From positions 186,001 through 250,000 of the forward strand of contig NZ_JAATHD010000003.1 of assembly GCF_011947265.1 (NCBI RefSeq): a stretch of DNA of 64,000 nucleotides, written 5' to 3'. Both the position numbers and the translations under genes were made by a program. Of the stretch, positions 9,189 through 16,412 are shown piece by piece. This DNA comes from Paenibacillus sp. HB172176. GTDB taxonomy: Bacteria; Bacillota; Bacilli; Paenibacillales; Paenibacillaceae. Position 1 is the stretch's first letter, and each line of letters begins with the position of its first letter. The notes beneath the pieces were generated by a model. The model had not been told where the DNA came from. It saw only the letters and a list, made by a program, of their open reading frames with translations, and ran no database searches.

Positions 9189-10070
9189 ATGAAGCACTTG
9201 TCCGACATACAAATTCGCGATCCGTTCGTCCTCCCACTCGAGAGCGAAGGACGTTATTATCTATACGGCAGCACCGATGCGAATATATGGGGCAAGGGAA
9301 CGGGCTTCGACGCCTATGTCAGCTCGAATCTCCAGCAATGGGAAGGCCCGTTTACGATATTCAGGCCCGGAGAGGATTTCTTCTCCGACACGAATTTCTG
9401 GGCGCCGGAGGTGTATCCATACGGCAACGTCTTCATCATGTTCGCAACATTCCGGCGCAAGGACAACGGGTTGCTCGGCACGGCGGTGCTTGCGGCGAAC
9501 AATCCGCTTGGGCCGTTCGAGCTGCATAGCGACGGGCCTCTCACGCCGGAGAGCTGGAGCTCGCTGGACGGCAGTCTGCATATTGATGGCGAGGGGCAGC
9601 CGTGGATGGTGTTCTGCCATGAATGGCAGCAGACAGGCGATGGCGAGGTGTGCGCTGTGCGGCTGAGCGAGGACCTGAAGCGTGCGGAGGGAGAGCCGCT
9701 GCTATTGTTCCGGGCATCCGAAGCGCCGTGGACGACTCCCTTTCTGTCCGAGCGATTTCCGGGAAGAAGCAATTATGTCACGGACGGGCCCTATCTGGTT
9801 CGAGGAGAAGATGGCGCGTTGCACATGCTATGGGCAAGCTTCATCGACAACAAGTATGCGCTCGGACTCGCGTGTTCCCTGACAGGCCGTGTCGAAGGGC
9901 CGTGGGAGCAGGAGCGGGAGCCGCTCTATCGCAGCGACGGAGGCCACGGCATGATCTTCCGCACGTTCGGCGGCGAGTTCCTGCTCGCGATCCACACGCC
10001 GAACCGAACGCCGGACGAGAGGCCGATTTTCCTTCCGGTAAAGCAGCGGGACGGGCGGATCATGGTGTGA
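9189..10070 (+). CDS. GH43-type five-bladed beta-propeller glycosidase
   Basis: 293 residues without signal peptide. The N-terminal IRDPFV supplies the expected catalytic base (Asp11), FWAPEVY is typical of blade two, and SSLDGSLHID carries the second Asp (Asp127). Where many GH43 enzymes have a Glu in (T)EGP as general acid, this protein reads VTDGPYL with Asp199. Family members act on arabinan, xylan or galactan side chains; the substrate here is not known. Start ATG 9189 follows GGGAGG. It is the last gene of the first sugar cluster, before a terminator. Confidence 0.85.
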   Translation: MKHLSDIQIRDPFVLPLESEGRYYLYGSTDANIWGKGTGFDAYVSSNLQQWEGPFTIFRPGEDFFSDTNFWAPEVYPYGNVFIMFATFRRKDNGLLGTAVLAANNPLGPFELHSDGPLTPESWSSLDGSLHIDGEGQPWMVFCHEWQQTGDGEVCAVRLSEDLKRAEGEPLLLFRASEAPWTTPFLSERFPGRSNYVTDGPYLVRGEDGALHMLWASFIDNKYALGLACSLTGRVEGPWEQEREPLYRSDGGHGMIFRTFGGEFLLAIHTPNRTPDERPIFLPVKQRDGRIMV

Positions 10071-10100
10071 GAAGTGTTCGTTACTCATATGCAATTATCA

Positions 10101-10142
10101 CGACGCAGTATCCGTTTATTTCGGGTGCTGCGTCGCATTTTT
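10101..10142 (+). terminator. Rho-independent terminator after the GH43 gene
   Basis: The stem CGACGCAG (10101-10108) pairs with CTGCGTCG (10128-10135) and is followed by CATTTTTG. It lies between two convergent genes and serves at least the rightward operon. Confidence 0.75.
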
Positions 10143-10144
10143 GC

Positions 10145-11215
10145 TTATAATCGGAACAGCATCCTCGCATTTTCGCTCAAAATTTTCCGTTTTTTATCGA
10201 TCGGCAATCGGCGCAAAATTTTGGTCGGATCATCGAAGTCCCAGTGCGGATAGTCGCTGGAGAAGAGCAGCATATTCTCCGCATCGAACATTTCGAACAT
10301 GGCGTCCAGATGCTTCGGATTGTCAGGTTCTTCAATGGGCTGCGTCGTCATGAAAAAATGGTCGCGAACGTATTCGCTCGGCATGCGCTTCAGCCATGGG
10401 GCCGAGGCGCGGAGAGCCTTGAAATTTTTGTCCAGACGCCACAGCAGCGGAGGCAGCCATGTCACGCCTCCTTCGCACATGACGACTTTGAAATCCGGGA
10501 ACTTCTCGAACACGCCCTCGCAGACGAGGCTGACCAGATGGGCCATATAAGTCTGGGGCAGGCAAGTATGCCACTGCAGATAGGTGGCGACGTATCCGAC
10601 CGCCGTCGGCGGGTTGAATATGCCGCCGCCCTCGGCCCCGGGATGAAGCAGCAAAGGCAGGCTGTGACGCTGGCAAGCCTCATAGATCGAGTGGAAATAG
10701 CGGTCGCCGTATGGCATGCGGGATCCTCCAATGACGCTGACTGCAACGATATCCGGGTGCGGCCCGATTCGGTCAATCTCGCGCACGGCTTGTGCCGGAT
10801 CCTGTGTCGCTATGCACATATAGCCTTTGAATTTCGGACTTGCAGAGAGCCATTCCGCAATGACATAGTCGTTGTACGCACGGCAAATCGCGGCTGCGTA
10901 ATCGGGATCCGCGAATCCAGAGATGCCAATTACGGAATCCGAGCAGAGCAAGGCATATTCTAAATTGAATGGATCTGCGTAATGCTCCAATACGTATCCG
11001 GGATCGGAACCTACAGGGAGGCCGCTGGGCGGATTCGCGTCCTTGCGCTTGTTGCCGATTGGAGAGGCGTAAGGGAGTCCGGCTCCCGGCACGCCGAAGC
11101 GCTCGGCTTGACTGCGCCAAGGTTCTTCAAGGTAAGGAATAAGCGCTCTGCCGCTGCTGAACTGATTATGCACATCGCAATCGATAACGGGTAGTGATTT
11201 GTTGGTTGAATACAT
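10145..11215 (-). CDS. Amidohydrolase-2 family metal-dependent hydrolase
   Basis: 356 residues of the ACMSD-like amidohydrolase family (TIM barrel). The N-terminal metal motif reads IDCDVHNQ (Asp12, Asp14, His16), so the second His of a canonical HxH is absent or moved. Later PLLLHPGAEG supplies a metal His and LLFSSDYPHWD the catalytic Asp. Such enzymes decarboxylate or hydrolyse cyclic or aromatic acids; the substrate here is unknown. AGGAGGAAAG precedes the ATG. It lies 12 bp downstream of a Rieske ferredoxin gene, which makes a redox-linked pathway likely and sets it apart from the surrounding sugar genes. Confidence 0.87.
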   Translation of the reverse strand: MYSTNKSLPVIDCDVHNQFSSGRALIPYLEEPWRSQAERFGVPGAGLPYASPIGNKRKDANPPSGLPVGSDPGYVLEHYADPFNLEYALLCSDSVIGISGFADPDYAAAICRAYNDYVIAEWLSASPKFKGYMCIATQDPAQAVREIDRIGPHPDIVAVSVIGGSRMPYGDRYFHSIYEACQRHSLPLLLHPGAEGGGIFNPPTAVGYVATYLQWHTCLPQTYMAHLVSLVCEGVFEKFPDFKVVMCEGGVTWLPPLLWRLDKNFKALRASAPWLKRMPSEYVRDHFFMTTQPIEEPDNPKHLDAMFEMFDAENMLLFSSDYPHWDFDDPTKILRRLPIDKKRKILSENARMLFRL

Positions 11216-11227
11216 AGCCTTTCCTCC

Positions 11228-11584
11228 TTATTTTCCTATTGTGATGCTGATTTGTCCGTTCTCGACGCTCACGGGGAAGCTTCTGACTCGTACTTTCTCG
11301 CTGAATAAAGATTTGCCGGTCCTCAGATCAAATTCCCAGCCATGCCAAGGACAGCGTAAAATTTCTTGCTCTCTTCCGTAGATGAATTCATATACTTGTG
11401 ATTCGAGCGTAGTGCCGCATACGATTCCTTTGCATAATTCGGCGCCCTGGTGAGGGCAGTAATTGTTAACGGCATAATAGTCCCCTTTAACATTGTAGAG
11501 CCCGATGGATTTCTCTTGAATTTGTATCATTTTGAATGTTCCTTCCGGTATTTCCTCTGTTGACGCAATGGGATAAACAGCCAT
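11228..11584 (-). CDS. Rieske [2Fe-2S] ferredoxin
   Basis: 118 residues forming a single Rieske domain. The cluster ligands are visible as Cys43-Pro-His45 in YCPHQGAEL and Cys78-Pro-Trp-His81 in RCPWHGWEF, with the usual ending region around VRVRSFPVSVENGQISI. It should transfer electrons to an oxygenase or other partner in the cytoplasm, but no oxygenase is encoded nearby. ATG at 11584 is chosen because ACAGGAGG lies seven bases upstream; the open frame could be extended 11 residues but without a ribosome site. It is the first gene of the Rieske-amidohydrolase operon. Confidence 0.92.
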   Translation of the reverse strand: MAVYPIASTEEIPEGTFKMIQIQEKSIGLYNVKGDYYAVNNYCPHQGAELCKGIVCGTTLESQVYEFIYGREQEILRCPWHGWEFDLRTGKSLFSEKVRVRSFPVSVENGQISITIGK

Positions 11585-11644
11585 TTCTAAGCCTCCTGTC
11601 TCAATTCTTTTCTTCATTTTAGAGGATTGGGATTATTCTTTCGA

Positions 11645-11672
11645 TTGTAAAATCAAATATTATTTGTATAAT
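11645..11672 (+). promoter_or_regulatory. Candidate promoter of the AraC regulator gene
   Basis: TTGTAA (11645-11650) and TATAAT (11667-11672) are separated by 16 bp. Transcription would start near 11679, inside or at the start of the hexanucleotide repeat that follows. Confidence 0.5.
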
Positions 11673-11675
11673 TCT

Positions 11676-11717
11676 AAGATGAAGATGAAGATGAAGATGA
11701 AGATGAAGATGAAGATG
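11676..11717 (+). repeat. Hexanucleotide tandem repeat, (AAGATG)x7
   Basis: Seven perfect copies of AAGATG lie between a promoter-like TATAAT and the ribosome site of the AraC gene starting at 11739. Read in that gene's frame they would encode alternating Lys-Met from an upstream ATG. More likely they form the mRNA leader. The repeat is prone to copy-number change by slippage. Confidence 0.85.
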
Positions 11718-11738
11718 AGAGGGCGAGGAGCGGGAGAA

Positions 11739-12515
11739 ATGATCGATCTTGTTACAGTATGTTTTGATAATACGGATCCGCAGTGGCACATTGAAGAGAA
11801 GGATACGCTGACAGATATTTTAATACTGGTTACTTACGGCGAAGCGATCTATGTTGTGAATGGAGAGACTGTTGAATTAAACAAGGGGGATGTTCTCTAT
11901 ATTTCCAAAGGGGTGAGGAGGGCGGCGATGAATGCGCGGAATAGCGTACACCAGAAATATTCGATTCATTTCTTTGCTGATCGGAAGGAGAGTTACCCGT
12001 TCGACGTGGCTAGTCCATACTGCAAGGTTCAAACCCGTCAATTGGATTATTTAAAAATGCGGTTTTCCGCCTTGCAGCAGCATTGGTTCGGACGCAATCC
12101 CCATGATGAGCTGATCTGCACCGGAATTGCGTTGGAGTTGCTCGGATATTTTTCAAGAGAATTGGTTGAAGAACGTTTTGCCTCCGTCAAATTGCGACTG
12201 ATGCAGGAGGTTCAGGATTATATTCGCACTCACTATCGGGAAGCGATACGTATTGAAGAATTATCGCGATATATAGATCGGGCGCCTAATTATATTACAC
12301 AGACTTTCAAAGCCGTGACCGGGATAACGCCAATCACTTATTTGCATCAGGTGCGCGTCCACGCCGCCTGCGATTTGATCCTTAATACCAGAATGACGAT
12401 TGGACAAGTGTCGACTCATTTGGGTTACAGCGACCAAGCACATTTTAATCGCGTATTCAAAAAAATCATGGGTTATCCGCCATCCTACATTCAACGCAGC
12501 AATCGTCGGTTGTAA
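11739..12515 (+). CDS. AraC-family transcriptional regulator with cupin-like sensor domain
   Basis: 258 residues. The N-terminal half has a cupin-like effector fold (LVTYGEAIYVVNGETVELNKGDVLYISKG). The C-terminal half is an AraC double helix-turn-helix (IRIEELSRYIDRAPNYITQTFKAVTG; IGQVSTHLGYSDQAHFNRVFKKIMGYPPS). ATG 11739 is chosen because GAGGAGCGGGAG precedes it; the frame stays open upstream through a Lys-Met repeat that is probably untranslated. It is divergent from the Rieske-amidohydrolase operon with a 154-bp gap, so it most likely controls that operon. Confidence 0.88.
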   Translation: MIDLVTVCFDNTDPQWHIEEKDTLTDILILVTYGEAIYVVNGETVELNKGDVLYISKGVRRAAMNARNSVHQKYSIHFFADRKESYPFDVASPYCKVQTRQLDYLKMRFSALQQHWFGRNPHDELICTGIALELLGYFSRELVEERFASVKLRLMQEVQDYIRTHYREAIRIEELSRYIDRAPNYITQTFKAVTGITPITYLHQVRVHAACDLILNTRMTIGQVSTHLGYSDQAHFNRVFKKIMGYPPSYIQRSNRRL

Positions 12516-12547
12516 TCGATTGAAGCAGTGATTTACTTAGTGGCAGG

Positions 12548-12593
12548 AAAAGAGCCTTCCATGGTCCGATTGCGACTAATGGTAGGCTCTTTT
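12548..12593 (+). terminator. Rho-independent terminator after the AraC gene
   Basis: AAAAGAGCCT (12548-12557) pairs with AGGCTCTTTT (12584-12593), giving a stem with A/T-rich ends usable in both directions. It insulates the AraC gene from the next transporter operon. The rest of 12594-12759 shows GC-rich short inverted repeats but no gene. Confidence 0.75.
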
Positions 12594-12759
12594 GCATTAC
12601 GTGTGGATTAACATCTTATCGCCGACCCCGGCGAATCCGTGCGGAGACTGGCGCCGCGCGGATTAAAGAAGTGTCACTGTCCTTGGAATTTCGAAGCGGA
12701 TACAGTGGAGTCAGGCGGGAATGATCCCGGCCTTGCAATCAGATTAGGGGGGCTTCTAG

Positions 12760-13674
12760 GTGAGAGACCGAATCGAGGCGCGACTGCAATCCTATGCGAG
12801 ACATCGATATTTGATTCTCATGTTTCTGCCGGGATTTCTGCTGTTTCTCTTATTCCACTACGTGCCACTCTACGGCATCGTCATCGCGTTCAAGGATTAT
12901 AAAATTTTGGAGGGTATTATCGGGAGCCCATGGGTCGGGCTCGACCACTTCCGATACCTGTTCGCCGGCGAAGGCTTCACGAACGCTCTTCGCAACACGA
13001 TTATCATCGCGCTGTTGAAATACGTCTTCGTCTTTCCCGCGCCGATCGTGCTGGCCATTATGTTGAATGAAATCCGGCTCACCTGGTTTCGGAGAATCGT
13101 GCAGACGGTCACGTATCTGCCGCATTTCTTTTCCTGGGTCATCCTGGGCGGCATCTTATTTACGTTCCTCGGGCGGGACGGCGGCTTCAATCGCATCCTG
13201 GGCTTCTTCGGAGTCGAACCGACGAGCTGGCTCATTGAACCGTCCAGCTTCTACGGTGTCATTGTGACGACGGACATCTGGCAGAGCGTCGGCTGGGGGT
13301 CGATCGTCTACTTCGCGGCGCTCGCGGGCATTGATCCTACGCTCTATGAAGCAGCCGTCTCGGACGGGGCCAGTCGTTGGCGGCGCATCTGGCACGTGAC
13401 GCTGCCGGCGCTCGCGCCGACGATCACGATTATGCTGCTGCTGTCGATCGGCCATTTCTTATCCGTGGGCTTCGACCAGATCTACAACTTGATGACGCCG
13501 ACGACATCCAGCATCGGGGACATCCTCGATACCTACGTGCTTCGCCGATTGCTGACGATGAACTACGAGGTTGGCGCCGCGGCCGGTTTGTTCAGCTCCA
13601 CGTTCGGACTGATTCTCGTTATTACAGCCAACCGGCTTGTGAAGCTGTACGACAGAGATCAGGGAATCTGGTAG
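12760..13674 (+). CDS. LplB-type ABC transporter permease
   Basis: 304 residues, six membrane helices, the first LILMFLPGFLLFLLFHYVPL. The LplB-like sequence YGIVIAFKDYKI and an EAA loop EAAVSDGASRWRRIWHVTLP are clear. The GTG 12760 start follows GGGGGG. It is the first gene of the second transporter cluster; the partner permease begins 12 bp after its stop. LplB/YtcP systems are associated in Bacillales with complex polysaccharides such as rhamnogalacturonan and aldouronates. The downstream lyase-like and GH105 genes favour a pectic substrate. Confidence 0.93.
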   Translation: MRDRIEARLQSYARHRYLILMFLPGFLLFLLFHYVPLYGIVIAFKDYKILEGIIGSPWVGLDHFRYLFAGEGFTNALRNTIIIALLKYVFVFPAPIVLAIMLNEIRLTWFRRIVQTVTYLPHFFSWVILGGILFTFLGRDGGFNRILGFFGVEPTSWLIEPSSFYGVIVTTDIWQSVGWGSIVYFAALAGIDPTLYEAAVSDGASRWRRIWHVTLPALAPTITIMLLLSIGHFLSVGFDQIYNLMTPTTSSIGDILDTYVLRRLLTMNYEVGAAAGLFSSTFGLILVITANRLVKLYDRDQGIW

Positions 13675-13686
13675 GGGGGTGATGAT

Positions 13687-14562
13687 GTGTACAAAAAAAC
13701 ATGGACCGAACACACTTTCGACGCGGTCAATTTGCTGCTCTTGCTTCTGCTGGCCCTGCTGACCTTATATCCGTTTCTCTACACGCTCACGATGTCGCTC
13801 AGCTCGCCGGTGGATTCGAAGCTTCCGGGCTTGCATTTGCTTCCGCTCGATCCGACTTGGGGCTCGTACGCGAAGGTGCTGGAGCAAGCGGGCATCGGGC
13901 GCGCTTTCCTGAATACGATCGTCCGAACGGCGCTCGGCATCGTTCTGGTGCTGGCGTTCACCTCGCTTACGGCGTATCCGCTGTCGAGGAAGAGCTTCCC
14001 GCATCGGGCGGGCCTTATGAAGCTGTATGTGTTCAGCATGCTGTTCAGCGGCGGACTTATTCCCATGTACCTGCTCGTGCAGAATTTGGGCTTGCTCAAT
14101 TCCGTCTGGGCGCTGGTGCTTCCGACCTCGGTAAGTGCGTTCAATATGATCATTATGCGCAATTTCTTCCAATCGATTCCGGAGGAGATCATTGACTCGG
14201 CCAAGATCGACGGCGCCGGCGAATGGCGGACCTATCTGTCGATCGTACTGCCGCTCTCTCTGCCCGTTATGGCGGTTGTCGCGCTATGGGCGGGAGTCAG
14301 CAACTGGAACGCCTGGTTCGATGCGATGATCTATATCCAGGATATGGACAAACAGGTGCTCCAGCTGTTCGTCAGACGGATCGTCATCGACGGCGAGGAT
14401 GTCATCGCGTCGCAGACCGAAGTCCTGCATGCGACGACCTATACGAAGGAGACGCTCAAGGCCGCGACGGTCATGGTGGCCACGCTGCCGATTCTGTTCA
14501 TCTATCCCTTCGTGCAGCGTTTCTTCGTAAAGGGAATCATGCTGGGATCCGTGAAGGGCTGA
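13687..14562 (+). CDS. YtcP/LplC-type ABC transporter permease
   Basis: 291 residues with a first membrane helix LLLLLLALLTLYPFLYTLTM, the family element ALVLPTSVSAFNMIIMRNFF, EAA-like loop IDSAKIDGAGEWRTYLSIVLP and the C-terminus QRFFVKGIMLGSVKG shared by YtcP proteins. Start is GTG 13687 behind GGGGGG. It pairs with the LplB-type permease immediately upstream, and the cognate binding protein gene lies 131 bp downstream. Confidence 0.93.
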   Translation: MYKKTWTEHTFDAVNLLLLLLLALLTLYPFLYTLTMSLSSPVDSKLPGLHLLPLDPTWGSYAKVLEQAGIGRAFLNTIVRTALGIVLVLAFTSLTAYPLSRKSFPHRAGLMKLYVFSMLFSGGLIPMYLLVQNLGLLNSVWALVLPTSVSAFNMIIMRNFFQSIPEEIIDSAKIDGAGEWRTYLSIVLPLSLPVMAVVALWAGVSNWNAWFDAMIYIQDMDKQVLQLFVRRIVIDGEDVIASQTEVLHATTYTKETLKAATVMVATLPILFIYPFVQRFFVKGIMLGSVKG

Positions 14563-14693
14563 TGCTCGGAGCGAGCGCGACTTGCAGATGACAAGGCGGG
14601 CAAGCGAAGGCTAAAGGCAAGCTTAAGTTGGTATTTCGTCGCAAGACTTAATACAATACAAGCATGGAAAAACGAAAATGGGGGATGAAAACG

Positions 14694-16286
14694 ATGGCTA
14701 ATGGAAAGAAGAAATGGCGGTTCGCGAGCTTCGCGCTCGTACTGGCGCTGTCGCTTGCGCTTAGCGCCTGCAGCGGCAACAACGGCGGCAATGCGAACAA
14801 CAATAACGGAGAGGCGTCGAAGACGCCGGCAAGCACGAACGATGCTGGCGGGAAGACGGAAGGCGGCGACGAGCCGATCGAGCTGACATGGATGGTAAAT
14901 CAGGTCGTGTTGCCGGATTCCGAAGGGCAGAAATATCTGGAGGAGAAGTTTAATGTGAAGCTGAATATCATCTCCGTCGCGTACGCCGATTATGTGCAAC
15001 GGCAGCAGATTATGCTGACGACCGGCGAGGTTCCTGACGTTATGACCGTCATGGATCCGAATCAGCTTTTCAAGTACGCGGATCAGGGACTCCTCGCCGA
15101 AGTGCCGATCGAGACGATTGAGCAGTATGCGCCTCGAACGAAAAAGGAGCTTGATGATTTTGCGCCGCAAGGCTGGTATTACACGAACTATAACGGCACG
15201 AATTATGGCGTTCCGACGTTCTATGGCGGCAAGTCCACGACACCTGTCACCTGGCGAACGGATCTGCTCGAAAAGGCCGGCGTTACCGAGATTCCTGATA
15301 CAATCGACGAGATGACGGAAGCGTTCGCGAAGCTGAAGAAGATCGGCGTCTACGGCTTGAGCTCCAACGGCAACTCCTTCTACGCGGCATTCCAGAAAAT
15401 TTTCGGCGCTTACGGCGTGATGCCGACGCAGTGGATGGAGAAGGACGGCCAGGTCATTAACGGAGCCGTCGCGCCTGAAGCGAAGGAAGCGCTGGCGAAG
15501 CTCGCGGAGTGGTATAAAGCAGGCTATATCGATCCGGAATTCGTCACAGGCAAGGACCTTGGTCCGAAATATATCGACGGCGTCTATGCATTCGGCGATA
15601 ATGCCAGTATCTACGGACTGGACGAATCCGATCCAAACTCCAGCATCTCCGCCCTTAAGAACGCGAACCCGGACGGCAAATTGGAATTCGGTCAGTTTCC
15701 TGCCGGACCGAACGGCGATCGCGGCGGCTGGTCTTGGGGGACGGCGGGCAATGCTATGGCATTTGGCAAGCAGCTCGAGAAGGAGCCGGAGAAGCTGCAG
15801 CGGGCGCTCGAGATGATCGACGCCTTGATTAACGACGAAGAAACGTTTGTACGGATGTCCTACGGCATACAGGGCACGCATTGGGATTTCGCGAACGGCA
15901 AGGATCTGACGGAAGGCATCAAGTTTTTGCCCCCTTACGACGATAATGTGAAGCTGAACGAAGAAGGGCTGGACAAATCCAAGACCTTGTTCGCGGGCAG
16001 GCCAAACTCCACAATCTTCTACAAGTATTTTGGCGACAAGTACATGGAGATTAACGAAAAGTATGCGCAATATCCTGTTGCGGATCTGTTCGGCAAGGCG
16101 GACATTATGCCGTCCTCCGGCGAATACTGGGGCGACCTGCTGAAGCTGAAGGTCGAGGCGTACGCCAAGATTATTCGCGGAGACGAGCCGATTGAGTATT
16201 TCGACAGCTTCGTGAAGCAGTGGAACGAGCTTGGCGGCGCCCAACTGCAGAAGGAAGCGCAGGAGCTCTACGACAGCACGAAGTAG
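14694..16286 (+). CDS. LplA-type substrate-binding lipoprotein
   Basis: 530 residues, longer than family-1 sugar binders and typical of LplA-like proteins. Signal peptide with lipobox LSAC (Cys26), then an Asn/Gly-rich linker and the domain starting ELTWMVNQVVLPDSEGQKYLEEKFNVKL. Three in-frame ATG codons exist (14664, 14685, 14694). The last has GGGGGA nine bases upstream and gives a normal signal peptide, so I prefer it. A terminator follows directly, ending this transcription unit. Confidence 0.9.
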   Translation: MANGKKKWRFASFALVLALSLALSACSGNNGGNANNNNGEASKTPASTNDAGGKTEGGDEPIELTWMVNQVVLPDSEGQKYLEEKFNVKLNIISVAYADYVQRQQIMLTTGEVPDVMTVMDPNQLFKYADQGLLAEVPIETIEQYAPRTKKELDDFAPQGWYYTNYNGTNYGVPTFYGGKSTTPVTWRTDLLEKAGVTEIPDTIDEMTEAFAKLKKIGVYGLSSNGNSFYAAFQKIFGAYGVMPTQWMEKDGQVINGAVAPEAKEALAKLAEWYKAGYIDPEFVTGKDLGPKYIDGVYAFGDNASIYGLDESDPNSSISALKNANPDGKLEFGQFPAGPNGDRGGWSWGTAGNAMAFGKQLEKEPEKLQRALEMIDALINDEETFVRMSYGIQGTHWDFANGKDLTEGIKFLPPYDDNVKLNEEGLDKSKTLFAGRPNSTIFYKYFGDKYMEINEKYAQYPVADLFGKADIMPSSGEYWGDLLKLKVEAYAKIIRGDEPIEYFDSFVKQWNELGGAQLQKEAQELYDSTK

Positions 16287-16315
16287 CGGCCTGCGCATCG
16301 CTTGAAGGTCAGACA

Positions 16316-16367
16316 GCGGAGAGAACGGAGGGCGGTATGCCGCCAGTTACGTCTCTCCGCTTTTTTT
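16316..16367 (+). terminator. Rho-independent terminator after the LplA-type gene
   Basis: GCGGAGAGA (16316-16324) pairs with TCTCTCCGC (16352-16360), and an inner GGCGG/CCGCC stem is possible. Seven T follow. The left flank ACAGCGGAGAGAAC (16313-16326) is identical to the sequence beside the palindrome at 5786. Confidence 0.85.
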
Positions 16368-16377
16368 ATGGGACTGA

Positions 16378-16393
16378 ATGAAAGCGTTAACGA
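16378..16393 (+). promoter_or_regulatory. cre site upstream of the beta-helix gene
   Basis: ATGAAAGCGTTAACGA differs from the relaxed CcpA operator consensus WTGNNARCGNWWWCAW at one position. It lies 20 bp before the start codon at 16413, so CcpA binding would block this gene when preferred sugars are present. Confidence 0.6.
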
Positions 16394-16412
16394 AAAGGAG
16401 AGGATGAAAATA

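Noticed and set aside
11676-11717. Tandem hexamers as a CRISPR or coding repeat
   Set aside because: Units are contiguous 6-mers without spacers; the downstream ATG with a good ribosome site is the better start.
12594-12759. T-box or riboswitch leader before the LplB-type permease
   Set aside because: Only short GC-rich inverted repeats are seen; no conserved riboswitch or T-box core.
14502-16298. 598-codon open frame on the minus strand opposite the LplA-type binding protein
   Set aside because: It is a shadow of a GC-rich gene, without ribosome site or recognisable domain, and the plus-strand protein has a clear signal peptide and family motifs.
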